DNA of 7,313 nt from Lachnospiraceae bacterium (GCA_017412265.1 JAFPYK010000064.1:1-7313), one strand, 5' to 3'. Numbered from the stretch's first letter, positions 1 to 6,621 are shown. Numbers and translations: made by a program. The notes: generated from the letters alone by a model not told the origin.

Positions 1-45
1 ACAATCACTTAAGCTGCGTCCCAAAGCCGCTTACGCACCGCTGCA

Positions 46-155
46 CCGAGGCACCCGAGGCGAAAGCCGCGTCCTGAAAACACCCTTCGCCTCACCGTCG
101 CATCCGAGGCACCCGAGGCGAAAGCCGCGTCCTGAAAACACTCTCGCCTCACCGC
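46..155. repeat. 58-bp tandem repeat, two copies, with internal inverted repeat
   Basis: Positions 46-83 and 104-141 are identical over 38 bases, a period of 58. Similarity continues after a short mismatch and a one-base indel (tcgcctcaccg at 87-97 and 144-154). Each unit carries a 7-base inverted repeat: gaggcga at 57-63 with tcgcctc at 87-93, and gaggcga at 115-121 with tcgcctc at 144-150, so each could fold into a stem with a loop of about 22-23 bases. The 8-mer aaagccgc also occurs at 23-30, 63-70 and 121-128, which hints at a decayed third unit at the edge. The second copy overlaps the stop codon (149-151) of the neighbouring gene. No T-run follows the stems, so they are not standard terminators. 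The function is unknown. Confidence 0.85.
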
Positions 156-823
156 TCCAGCATCTCCGCAATCTCGCCTTTTCTCTTATAGATGCTTCCC
201 CCGGGCACAACCCCGCGCACCATCGAGAGCGGATACACATTCGTGTGCGGCCCGATCAGCGTCCCCGGATTCAGCACCGAGTTGCAGCCGATCTCCACAT
301 AATCCCCGAGGATCGCCCCGACCTTCTTAAGTCCCGTCTTGACCTCCTTCGGCCCGTGGATCACCACCAGCGTCTTATCCGACTTCACATTCGACGTGAT
401 CGAACCCGCGCCCATATGCGCCTTATATCCGAGGATTGAATCGCCCACATAATTGTAGTGAGGCACCTGTACACTCTCCACCAGGATCACATTCTTAAGC
501 TCCGTCGAATTGCCCACGACACAGCCGCGCCCCACGAGGGCATTTCCCCGCACAAAGGCACAGTGGCGCACCTCGCTCTCCGGCCCGATGATGGCAGGCC
601 CGTTGATATAAGCCGTCGGCGCCACCTTCGCGCTCTTCGCGATCCACACATTCTCCGCCGGGTGGTCATACTCCTCCGCCGGCAGCTTCGCCCCCAGCTC
701 CAGGATATACGCGCCGATGTGCGGCAGCACCTCCCACGGATACTCGTAGCGGGCCAGAAGCTCCTCCGCCATCGTCCCCTTGCGGGTAAATAACTCTGCA
801 TTTTTCAGAACAGTTTTCTGCAT
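149..823 (-). CDS. Stand-alone left-handed beta-helix (hexapeptide repeat) acyltransferase, GlmU C-terminal-like
   Basis: This 224-residue protein resembles the C-terminal acetyltransferase half of GlmU and has no nucleotidyltransferase domain. Residues 1-50 are a helical lead-in. Residues 58-205 hold imperfect hexapeptide repeats of the left-handed beta-helix type (VWIAKSAKVAP, YINGPAIIGP, ALVGRGCVVGNST, VEIGCNSVLNPG, TLIGPHTNVYP). The stretch VPHYNYVGDSILG at 120-132 matches the GlmU region containing its catalytic histidine, so His122 is the likely equivalent, and MGAGSITSN at 137-145 matches the GlmU acetyl-CoA-site region. Such proteins are often labelled UDP-N-acetylglucosamine pyrophosphorylase, but the pyrophosphorylase domain is absent; acyl transfer to a sugar nucleotide or other small molecule is inferred and the substrate is unknown. 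The ATG at 823 is preceded by AAAGGAAGAG about 7 bases upstream. It starts 17 bases after the topB stop and is probably co-transcribed with it. The stop codon lies in the tandem repeat. Confidence 0.85.
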   Translation of the reverse strand: MQKTVLKNAELFTRKGTMAEELLARYEYPWEVLPHIGAYILELGAKLPAEEYDHPAENVWIAKSAKVAPTAYINGPAIIGPESEVRHCAFVRGNALVGRGCVVGNSTELKNVILVESVQVPHYNYVGDSILGYKAHMGAGSITSNVKSDKTLVVIHGPKEVKTGLKKVGAILGDYVEIGCNSVLNPGTLIGPHTNVYPLSMVRGVVPGGSIYKRKGEIAEMLER

Positions 824-840
824 GATACGGCTCTTCCTTT

Positions 841-2820
841 CTATGATCTTCTACTCTTGTAGTATGGCGCAATTCTTTGGAAACATTGCCTTATGTTCGC
901 CTGATAATTCGCGTTTTTCACACCATTGGTCATCCGCGTGACGAACCCTTCCAGCTTCTCCATATATTCCTCCGGCGTGATGCTGCCCTCCGCCACATAC
1001 GTCAGGCCCTTCTCCCAGCTCGCCGTAAGCTCCGGATTCAGCAGCGACCGGATCGAATAATTGACGATATCATAGACCATCTCGCCCGTCATTCCCGGCG
1101 TCACGATCTGCGTCTTCTTGTTCAGCACCAGATAACCGTTGCCGATCAGCTTGGCGATGATATCCGCCCGCGTCGCACTGGTGCCGATGCCGCTGCCCTT
1201 GATCTGGGCCCGAAGCTCCTCATCCTCGATCAGCTGGCCTGCATTCTCCATCGCGAGCACCAGCGAACCGGAATTGTAGCGCTTCGGCGGCGACGTCTCG
1301 CCCTCTTTCACCTGGATGCCAAGCACCGGAAGCTCCATCCCCTTCTTCAGCTTCGACAGCTGCTCATAGAGCTTCGTGTCCTCCTCCTTCGCGTCCTGCA
1401 CGCCCGCGATCTGCAGATACCCCGGATCCTTCAGCACCTTGGTGTTCGAGAAGAAGCTCTCGCCCCGGATCTTCACCGTCATGCCCACCTTCTGGTAGAC
1501 CGCCGCCGGATAGAAGATTGAGAGGAACCGCCGCGCGATCACGTCATAGACCCCGGCAGCCGTGTGGTTCAGCCCGCCCAGCGCGCCGAGCCCCTGACCC
1601 GTCGGGATGATCGCATAGTGATCCGTGATCTGCTTGTCATTGACATACTTCGTCCGCGCAAGCCCCTGGTAGCTCTTCTGCTCCAGGATCGTCTCCGCAA
1701 ATGCCCTCAGAGGCTCATAGCCGCGCAGCCCGCCGATGTTCTTGGCGATCTCCTTTGCTACAGCTGTAGAAAGTACTCGTGCATCGGTTCTCGGGTAGGT
1801 CACCAACTTTTTCTCATACAATTCCTGCACGATATTGAGTGTCTGCTCCGGGCTGATCTTAAACCGCCTCGCGCACTCATTCTGAAGCTCCGCCAGGTTA
1901 AAGAGCAGCGGCGGCGCCTTCTTCTCCTGCTTTCTCTCAAGCTCCGTGATCTGCCCCGTCACCGGCGGCTCGCTCATCAGCTCCTCCGCCAGCGCCTTCG
2001 CATCCTTCTCCTCACGGAACCCATTTTCCTTATACAGCAGCGGCGACCCGAAGAACCGCGAACCCTCCACGGCCTTCCACTCGCTCTCGACGACGCCCCC
2101 CTCGCCCGCGTCCAGCGACGCGACCAGCCGGTAGAACGGCGTCTTCACGAAATCCCGAATCTCCCGTTCTCTCCGCACAACCATGCCGAGCACACAGGTC
2201 ATCACACGGCCCGCGGAGATCGCCACCCATTTTCCGTCATTCTTAAAATCCATCACCATACGCCCGTACTGCAGCGACAGCACCCTGGAGAAATTAATTC
2301 CCATCAGGTAGTCCTCCTTCGCCCGCAGATACGCCGCGTCCGCCAGATGATCATAAGCCGAGAGCGGCTTCGCCTCCCGGATGCCCCTCTTGATCTCCTC
2401 CTCCGTCTGGGAGTCGATCCACACCCGGCGCTTCTCCTTCTCCTTGCTCACGCCCGCCATCTGGTCCACCAGCCGGTAGATATACTCACCCTCGCGCCCC
2501 GAGTCCGTGCAGACATAGATCACGTCCACATCCTCCCGGTTCAGGAGCCCGGCCACGATCCCGAACTGCTTCTTCACATTCGGAATCACCTCGTATTTGA
2601 ACTCCTTCGGCAGAAACGGCAGCGTCTGAAGATTCCATTTCTTCATCGCCGGATCATAGGCCTCCGGATAACTCATCGTCACCAGGTGCCCCACGCACCA
2701 GGTCACGATCGCGTCATCGCCCTCCATATATCCGTCCTGCCTCTTGGCAGAGATCCCAAGCACCCGCGCAAATTCCTGCGCGACACTCGGCTTCTCCGAA
2801 ATATATAATTTCTTACCCAT
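841..2820 (-). CDS. topB: DNA topoisomerase III (type IA topoisomerase)
   Basis: This is a type IA topoisomerase of 659 residues, which cuts one DNA strand through a tyrosine link and relaxes or decatenates DNA in the cytoplasm. The TOPRIM domain is at residues 1-140, with YISEKPSVA (Glu9, Lys10) and the acidic metal site TDSGREGE (Asp106, Glu110, Glu112). The central type IA domain spans about 150-600, with the active-site tyrosine Tyr342 in TYPRTD, ITDHYAIIPTG at 398-408, and GIGTSATRADIIAKL at 544-558. The usual SAGRVQT motif reads SAGRVMT (Met207). The protein ends soon after the core, with no zinc ribbons and only a short basic tail, and is shorter than Bacillus subtilis TopB (about 727 residues). 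The ATG at 2820 has a GTGAGGAAAG ribosome binding site immediately upstream, and a good promoter lies about 80 bases upstream. TopB paralogues also occur on conjugative elements, but no transfer genes are visible here. Confidence 0.97.
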   Translation of the reverse strand: MGKKLYISEKPSVAQEFARVLGISAKRQDGYMEGDDAIVTWCVGHLVTMSYPEAYDPAMKKWNLQTLPFLPKEFKYEVIPNVKKQFGIVAGLLNREDVDVIYVCTDSGREGEYIYRLVDQMAGVSKEKEKRRVWIDSQTEEEIKRGIREAKPLSAYDHLADAAYLRAKEDYLMGINFSRVLSLQYGRMVMDFKNDGKWVAISAGRVMTCVLGMVVRREREIRDFVKTPFYRLVASLDAGEGGVVESEWKAVEGSRFFGSPLLYKENGFREEKDAKALAEELMSEPPVTGQITELERKQEKKAPPLLFNLAELQNECARRFKISPEQTLNIVQELYEKKLVTYPRTDARVLSTAVAKEIAKNIGGLRGYEPLRAFAETILEQKSYQGLARTKYVNDKQITDHYAIIPTGQGLGALGGLNHTAAGVYDVIARRFLSIFYPAAVYQKVGMTVKIRGESFFSNTKVLKDPGYLQIAGVQDAKEEDTKLYEQLSKLKKGMELPVLGIQVKEGETSPPKRYNSGSLVLAMENAGQLIEDEELRAQIKGSGIGTSATRADIIAKLIGNGYLVLNKKTQIVTPGMTGEMVYDIVNYSIRSLLNPELTASWEKGLTYVAEGSITPEEYMEKLEGFVTRMTNGVKNANYQANIRQCFQRIAPYYKSRRS

Positions 2821-2840
2821 CTTTCCTCACTTGATCTTAA

Positions 2841-2865
2841 GCTGCCCGCAATCCTCCCCGGCAGC
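2841..2865 (-). promoter_or_regulatory. Stem-loop in the topB 5' untranslated leader
   Basis: On the plus strand gctgcc (2841-2846) is complementary to ggcagc (2860-2865), giving a 6-bp GC-rich stem with a 13-base loop in the topB leader transcript. It lies between the predicted transcription start near 2888 and the ribosome binding site at about 2822-2830. It has no following T-run and no recognisable riboswitch core. It could affect mRNA stability or simply reflect GC-rich sequence. Confidence 0.3.
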
Positions 2866-2894
2866 CCTCGGTTTCCAGAACTTCTCTCCCTCTG

Positions 2895-2923
2895 AGTATA
2901 CAATTAATGCCGCCTTCTTTCAA
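2895..2923 (-). promoter_or_regulatory. Promoter for the topB operon
   Basis: Reading the minus strand, TTGAAA (2923-2918) is followed after exactly 17 bases by TATACT (2900-2895), a near-consensus sigma-A promoter. Transcription would begin near 2888 and leave a leader of about 68 bases before the topB ATG. It does not overlap the divergent degV promoter. The assignment rests on motif match and position only. Confidence 0.75.
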
Positions 2924-2959
2924 GGCGTGCTTCACCGCCGGCCCCTCTTCCGCCCGCAC

Positions 2960-2988
2960 TTGATCCCGCGGGCCATCTGTGCTATAGT
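2960..2988 (+). promoter_or_regulatory. Extended -10 promoter for the DegV-family gene
   Basis: TTGATC (2960-2965) and TATAGT (2983-2988) are separated by 17 bases, and TGC directly before the -10 hexamer forms an extended -10 element. Transcription would start near 2995, about 46 bases before the ATG at 3041. The region is markedly more AT-rich than the surrounding coding sequence. The assignment rests on motif match and position only. Confidence 0.75.
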
Positions 2989-3040
2989 TCTCTACATCGA
3001 CACAACCGCGTATGATTTCAACGCATGTTTGAGGAGATTT

Positions 3041-3928
3041 ATGAGAAATTATCAGATTATCAGTGACAGCGCATGCGACCTGCCCCAGGCCCTGGCCCGC
3101 CGCTACCGCATCCGCATCATTCCTTTTTACGTATCATTTAACCAGAAAACCTACCTGAAAGAGCAGGAAGAGATCGGCATTCCGGAGTTCTACAGCATCC
3201 TGAACGAAGGCCGGATCATCCCCAAGACCTCCCTGCCCTCCGTCCAGGACTACATCGACCGATTCGAGCGCTGCCTCGCCCGCGACGAAGACATTCTCTG
3301 CTTCTGCATCACGAGCAAATTCAGCGGCTCCTACCAGTCCGCGGTCAACGCCCGCGACATCGTCCTCGAAGACCACCCGGAGGCACGCATCGAAGTCCTC
3401 GACACCTCCCTGGTCACCGCGACCCAGGGCCTCCTGGCCATGGAAGCCGCCAAGATGCGCGAAGCCGGCTACACCCTCGACGAAGTCCTCGAGCGCATGC
3501 CCGACCTCATCGAGTCCGCCCGCATCATGTTCACCGTGGACACCCTGGAATACCTCCAGAAGGGCGGCCGCATCGGCAAAGTCACCGCCCTCGCCGGCAG
3601 CATGCTCAACTTAAAGCCCATGATCGTCGTGCGCGAAGGCGAGCTCATGCCCTACGGCAACGTCCGCGGCCGCAAGAAATCCCTGAAGAAGGAGATCGAG
3701 ATGGTCGAGGAATACTTCCGCGAGAACCACTTAAGCTACGACGACTACGAATTCTGCGTGGACTGCACCGACTTCGACAGCCCCGACGTCACCTACGTGA
3801 AAGACAAACTCGAGAAGCTCATCGACCGCAAGCTCGACCTTCCCCTCTTCCACGTCGGCGTCACCATCGGCACCTACACCGGTCCCAACACCGTCGGCTG
3901 CTGCTTCATCCGCAAATTCACCCGCTGA
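3041..3928 (+). CDS. DegV family protein (fatty-acid binding)
   Basis: This is a 295-residue DegV-family protein. Members bind a fatty acid between two alpha/beta domains; related FakB proteins present fatty acids to the kinase FakA for phospholipid synthesis, but whether this copy does so is unknown. Motifs in order: IISDSACDLP at 6-15, the lipid-site motif TSLPS at 63-67 (usually TSQPS), SKFSGSYQSA at 92-101, LDTSLVTATQG at 120-130, TVDTLEYLQKGGRIGK at 165-180, LNLKPMI at 189-195, and the C-terminal VGVTIGTYTGPNTVGCCF at 272-289. The ATG at 3041 is chosen because GAGGAG lies 4 bases upstream and the DegV fold begins at once. The frame is open further upstream to 2744, but that stretch overlaps topB in antisense and crosses the promoters. 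The gene stands alone, with its own promoter and a terminator after the stop. No fakA is visible nearby. Confidence 0.95.
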   Translation: MRNYQIISDSACDLPQALARRYRIRIIPFYVSFNQKTYLKEQEEIGIPEFYSILNEGRIIPKTSLPSVQDYIDRFERCLARDEDILCFCITSKFSGSYQSAVNARDIVLEDHPEARIEVLDTSLVTATQGLLAMEAAKMREAGYTLDEVLERMPDLIESARIMFTVDTLEYLQKGGRIGKVTALAGSMLNLKPMIVVREGELMPYGNVRGRKKSLKKEIEMVEEYFRENHLSYDDYEFCVDCTDFDSPDVTYVKDKLEKLIDRKLDLPLFHVGVTIGTYTGPNTVGCCFIRKFTR

Positions 3929-3947
3929 CCCCTCAGATCCCGCAATC

Positions 3948-4006
3948 AAAGGGAGCACCGCAGAAGGACGCCCAAATGTCCTCGCGATGCTCCCTTTTTC
4001 ATTTTT
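3948..4006 (+). terminator. Rho-independent terminator after the DegV gene
   Basis: AAAGGGAGCA (3948-3957) pairs perfectly with TGCTCCCTTT (3988-3997), a 10-bp stem followed by further Ts and a second T-run at 4002-4006. The 30-base interior holds a second small stem, AGGAC (3965-3969) with GTCCT (3978-3982) around an 8-base loop, so the structure is a stacked double hairpin. It starts about 20 bases after the degV stop. Read on the opposite strand it is followed by only three Ts, so it may also weakly stop the convergent nitrogen operon. Confidence 0.85.
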
Positions 4007-4062
4007 CCGGAGAAAAAAATTCACTTCATCCCGGGGCCGCGCATCCATGCCCGCCCCTGTTC

Positions 4063-4647
4063 TCAGGAATACGTCCTTATGATCTCCTCGGCTATGATCT
4101 TTTTCGAGATGCAGCGGTCCATGGCCTGCTTCTCGATATACCGGTGCGCCTGCGGCTCCTCCATCTTAAGCTCGGAGATCAGCAGCCATTTCGCCCGGTT
4201 GACGAGCCGGATCTCCTCCATCTTCTCCTCCACGGAGAGTGTCTTATTCTCCAGCTTCCGCAGCCGCTCCCTGGCCGTCCCCATCCAGCCGAGCGCCACA
4301 CTCAGGACCGGGCGCGAGACCGGCTTCGCCAGGGTGAACACCCCATGCTCGGAGACCCTGTCCTGAATCTCCTCATGCAGCTCCGCCCGGACAAGCAGGA
4401 GCACAACCACGCCCGCCGAACCCCCGATATCGATGGCGAAACGCACCCCGGGATCATCCGGCAGCGGAGAATTGATGATCACGAAATCATATGCCCTCTC
4501 GCTCCACGCCCGCTTTCCCGCGCTGACACTCGTGACAACCCGGACGGGCTGACAGCGGAATTCCGACAGAAAGTCTGAGAAGGCGATATTCATTTTTTCC
4601 GAAGCAGATACAACGAGAACGCTGTAAAATCGCTCTTTCAGACTCAT
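4063..4647 (-). CDS. ANTAR-domain regulator with degenerate receiver, probable transcription antiterminator of the GS/GOGAT operon
   Basis: This 194-residue protein has a receiver-like N-terminal domain (about 8-112), a helical linker (about 123-145) and a C-terminal ANTAR domain (about 140-191). The ANTAR domain has the usual pattern NRAKWLLISEL, then EEPQAHRYIEKQAMDR and IAEEII, including the conserved alanine of RAK. ANTAR proteins bind paired RNA hairpins and prevent transcription termination. The receiver lacks the acidic pair (SAS at 14-16 instead of Asp-Asp/Glu) and the phospho-acceptor aspartate (Asn59 in DFVIINSPLPDD), although the conserved lysine remains (Lys108 in LAKPV), so phosphorylation is unlikely. 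The ATG at 4647 follows AAAGGA by 7 bases and lies 21 bases after the glnA stop. The arrangement matches the glnA-linked ANTAR regulator NitR/GlnR described in solventogenic clostridia. Control of nitrogen genes is inferred from context. Confidence 0.93.
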   Translation of the reverse strand: MSLKERFYSVLVVSASEKMNIAFSDFLSEFRCQPVRVVTSVSAGKRAWSERAYDFVIINSPLPDDPGVRFAIDIGGSAGVVVLLLVRAELHEEIQDRVSEHGVFTLAKPVSRPVLSVALGWMGTARERLRKLENKTLSVEEKMEEIRLVNRAKWLLISELKMEEPQAHRYIEKQAMDRCISKKIIAEEIIRTYS

Positions 4648-4668
4648 GCAGATTCCTTTCTCTGCACA

Positions 4669-5880
4669 TTATTTCCCGCGGTAGATCGCGAGGATCTCGG
4701 CAGGAATGTGCGACTGGATAAACTCACTGGATGCGGCAAGCAGGCATGCCTCTTCAAAGCTTTCCGGAAGCTTCTCCAGCGAAGCCAATACTTCAGGCAC
4801 GGCTGCATAGAGGTTTTCATCTACGCTTGCGCAGAGGGGCAGTCTGCGCTGGATCCCGTCAAGCCCCGCGTAAATCATCAGGGCGAACGCCAGATAAGGG
4901 TTTGCGGCAGGATCCGGAGAGCGAAGCTCCAGGCGCCGGTACTCGCCCGAGGCGGCCGGAATCCGGATCAGCTGGGACCGGTTCTCCGCCGACCAGGAGA
5001 TATAATTCGGCGCCTTGTTCCTGCCCAGCCGTCCGTAGGAATCCGCGGACGGATTCAGGAACGCGGTCATCGCCCGGACGTTCTTAAGAATCCCGGCAAT
5101 CACCTGCGAGAAGGCCGCCTCCCCCGGGAACGGCCGCAGCGACATGTTGATGTGGAACCCGTTGCCCGGCAGATTCTCCAGCGGCTTCGGCGAGAAATCC
5201 GCCGCCAGCCCGTTTCGATGCGCCACGGTCCGGACCACACGCTGGAAGGTCAGCGACTGGTCCGCCGCAAGCAGGGCGTCCGCGAAGCGGAAGTCGATCT
5301 CATTCTGTCCCGGCCCTTCTTCATGATGCGAGCTCTCCGGCCGAATCCCCATCTGCTCCAGTGTCAGGCAGATCTCCCGGCGCACATTCTCCCCCCGGTC
5401 CTCCGGAGCGATGTCCATATATCCGGCCTCGTCGCAGGGCACCTTCGTCGGCCTCCCCTGCTCATCCACCTGGAACAGATAAAACTCCTGCTCCGCGCCG
5501 AACGTGAACTCGATTCCCGCCGCCGCGGCATCCGCGACGGCCCGTTTCAGCAGGCTGCGCGTGTCGCACAGGAACGGGCTCCCGTCCGGGCGCGTGATCT
5601 CCGAAAACATCTGGACCACCCGGCCCTGTTCCGGCCGCCACGGCAGCGGCACGAGTGTCCCGGGCTCCGGATGCAGGAACAGATCACTGTGCGTCTTGTC
5701 CCCGAATCCCGCGATCGCGGATGCGTCAAAGGAAATGCCGGATTCAAAGGCGCGAGGCAGTTCATCTGACAGGATGGCGATATTCTTCTGTTTGCCGAAC
5801 ACATCGCAGAAAGCAAGCCGGATAAACTTCACGTCCTCCTCCCGCACATACTGAAGGACCTCATCCTTTGAATAGTTCAT
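4669..5880 (-). CDS. glnA: Glutamine synthetase, compact type I
   Basis: Glutamine synthetase makes glutamine from glutamate, ammonium and ATP in the cytoplasm. At 403 residues this is shorter than typical type I enzymes (about 440-470). The N-terminal beta-grasp domain (about 14-98) holds FDASAIAGF (50-58) in place of FDGSSI, keeping Asp52. The catalytic domain shows FGAEQEFYLF (127-136; metal ligands Glu130 and Glu132), HHEEGPGQNEIDF (185-197), GNGFHINMSL (239-248; His243), NRSQLIRIP (300-308) and RRLELRSPDPAANPY (315-329). The loop that normally reads PGYEAP, with the glutamate flap, reads GRNKAP (286-291), so Lys289 replaces the glutamate. No adenylylation-type tyrosine motif was recognised. 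The ATG at 5880 has a near-perfect AGGAGG 5 bases upstream, and only 18 bases separate it from the upstream glutamate synthase gene. The family is certain; full synthetase activity is likely but not proven. Confidence 0.95.
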   Translation of the reverse strand: MNYSKDEVLQYVREEDVKFIRLAFCDVFGKQKNIAILSDELPRAFESGISFDASAIAGFGDKTHSDLFLHPEPGTLVPLPWRPEQGRVVQMFSEITRPDGSPFLCDTRSLLKRAVADAAAAGIEFTFGAEQEFYLFQVDEQGRPTKVPCDEAGYMDIAPEDRGENVRREICLTLEQMGIRPESSHHEEGPGQNEIDFRFADALLAADQSLTFQRVVRTVAHRNGLAADFSPKPLENLPGNGFHINMSLRPFPGEAAFSQVIAGILKNVRAMTAFLNPSADSYGRLGRNKAPNYISWSAENRSQLIRIPAASGEYRRLELRSPDPAANPYLAFALMIYAGLDGIQRRLPLCASVDENLYAAVPEVLASLEKLPESFEEACLLAASSEFIQSHIPAEILAIYRGK

Positions 5881-5898
5881 AATGACCTCCTGTTGGCA

Positions 5899-6621
5899 CT
5901 AATTTGCAACATACATCTGTCTGTAGGGGTTTTTGCTGTTCGGCGTCACAACCGTGAACGGAGCGTCCAGGACCTGCTCCGGGGCAAGCCCGAACAGTTC
6001 GCAGAACTCCGCGACATACCCGCGCAGCTCGCGCAGATCCTCCTCCGCCGCCCGCCTGGCCGTCACCTGCTCGGGAAATGTCACGTCCGCGCAGTCCGAT
6101 CGCAGGAACATCTTCCCCCCATGCATGCCGGTACAAGGGAAATATCCCACGCACTTTTCCCCCGGTGTATCCAGGTTGAGGACCACGATGATACCTCCCG
6201 CCTGGTATTCCCCGAGGAAGCTTCCTGCGCGGCCTCCGATCACCATCAGCGGCACCTTCTCCCGGTAGGCCTTCATATGGATGCCTGCACGGTACCCGGC
6301 ATTGCCCCGCACATAGATTCTCCCGCCGCGCATGGCATAACCCGCGGCATCGCCGATGTTGCCGTGAACCACGATCGTCCCGGCGTTCATCGTATCCCCG
6401 ACCGCGTCCTGCGCGCTTCCCCGGACCGTGATTCTGCCGCCGTTTAGGTACGCGCCCAGCGCATTTCCGGGGATCCCCTCCACGGTGATCTCCTTCTCCG
6501 ACATCCCGGCGCCGAGGAATCGCTGCCCGCAGCATTCCCCGATGAGGCACGGCTCCTGCACGTCACGGATCGCTTCATTCAATTCCCGGTGGTCCAGCCC
6601 CTTTGCGTTGATGAATAACAT
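5899..6621 (-). CDS. Stand-alone GXGXG-domain subunit of split glutamate synthase
   Basis: This 240-residue protein corresponds to the C-terminal GXGXG beta-helix domain of the large glutamate synthase subunit (also found in FwdC/FmdC), here as a separate polypeptide. Repeats of the form GxxGxxxG run through GIPGNALGAYLNGGRITVRG (49-68), VGDTMNAGTIVVHGNIGDAA (74-93), YAMRGGRIYVRGNAGYRAG (95-113) and GGRAGSFLGEYQAGGIIVV (129-147); CTGMHGGKMFLR (163-174) follows. In whole glutamate synthase this domain is mainly structural, holding the amidotransferase and FMN domains together, so it should act in a complex with separately encoded parts. The ATG at 6621 is preferred: it has GGAGG 11 bases upstream and begins MLFINAKGLD. 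A TTG six codons upstream (6639) overlaps that GGAGG and has no ribosome binding site of its own. The ATG follows the upstream stop codon after one base, so the two are translationally coupled. Confidence 0.92.
   Translation of the reverse strand: MLFINAKGLDHRELNEAIRDVQEPCLIGECCGQRFLGAGMSEKEITVEGIPGNALGAYLNGGRITVRGSAQDAVGDTMNAGTIVVHGNIGDAAGYAMRGGRIYVRGNAGYRAGIHMKAYREKVPLMVIGGRAGSFLGEYQAGGIIVVLNLDTPGEKCVGYFPCTGMHGGKMFLRSDCADVTFPEQVTARRAAEEDLRELRGYVAEFCELFGLAPEQVLDAPFTVVTPNSKNPYRQMYVAN

Noticed and set aside
46..150. The left-edge repeats as a CRISPR array.
   Set aside because: There are only two copies, the 20-base spacing is short, the sequences between copies are themselves partly repeated, and no cas gene is present.
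31..240. A 69-codon minus-strand frame across the tandem repeat.
   Set aside because: It overlaps the end of the beta-helix gene in another frame and consists largely of translated repeat; no ribosome binding site or family supports it.
1564..2808. A 414-codon open frame on the plus strand opposite topB.
   Set aside because: It lies fully antisense to a strongly supported topoisomerase gene, its product is rich in Arg, His and Leu as expected for an antisense shadow in GC-rich DNA, and it has no recognisable domain.
2744..3040. An upstream in-frame extension of the DegV-family gene by 99 codons.
   Set aside because: It overlaps the topB start in antisense and both promoters, while the ATG at 3041 has a GAGGAG site and begins exactly at the conserved DegV N-terminus.
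4013..4057. A possible terminator for the nitrogen operon on the minus strand: ggggc (4033-4037) with gcccc (4053-4057), then a T-run.
   Set aside because: The stem is only 5 bp and the T-run (complement of 4013-4019) begins 13 bases after it, so it does not meet the pattern of an intrinsic terminator.
4708..5769. A 353-codon open frame on the plus strand opposite glnA.
   Set aside because: It is antisense to a clear glutamine synthetase and its Arg-, Pro- and His-rich translation shows no family signature.
5861..6550. A 229-codon minus-strand frame overlapping the GXGXG gene.
   Set aside because: It is a frame-shifted shadow of the GXGXG gene, with a low-complexity Arg- and Gly-rich product and an end that overlaps the glnA start.
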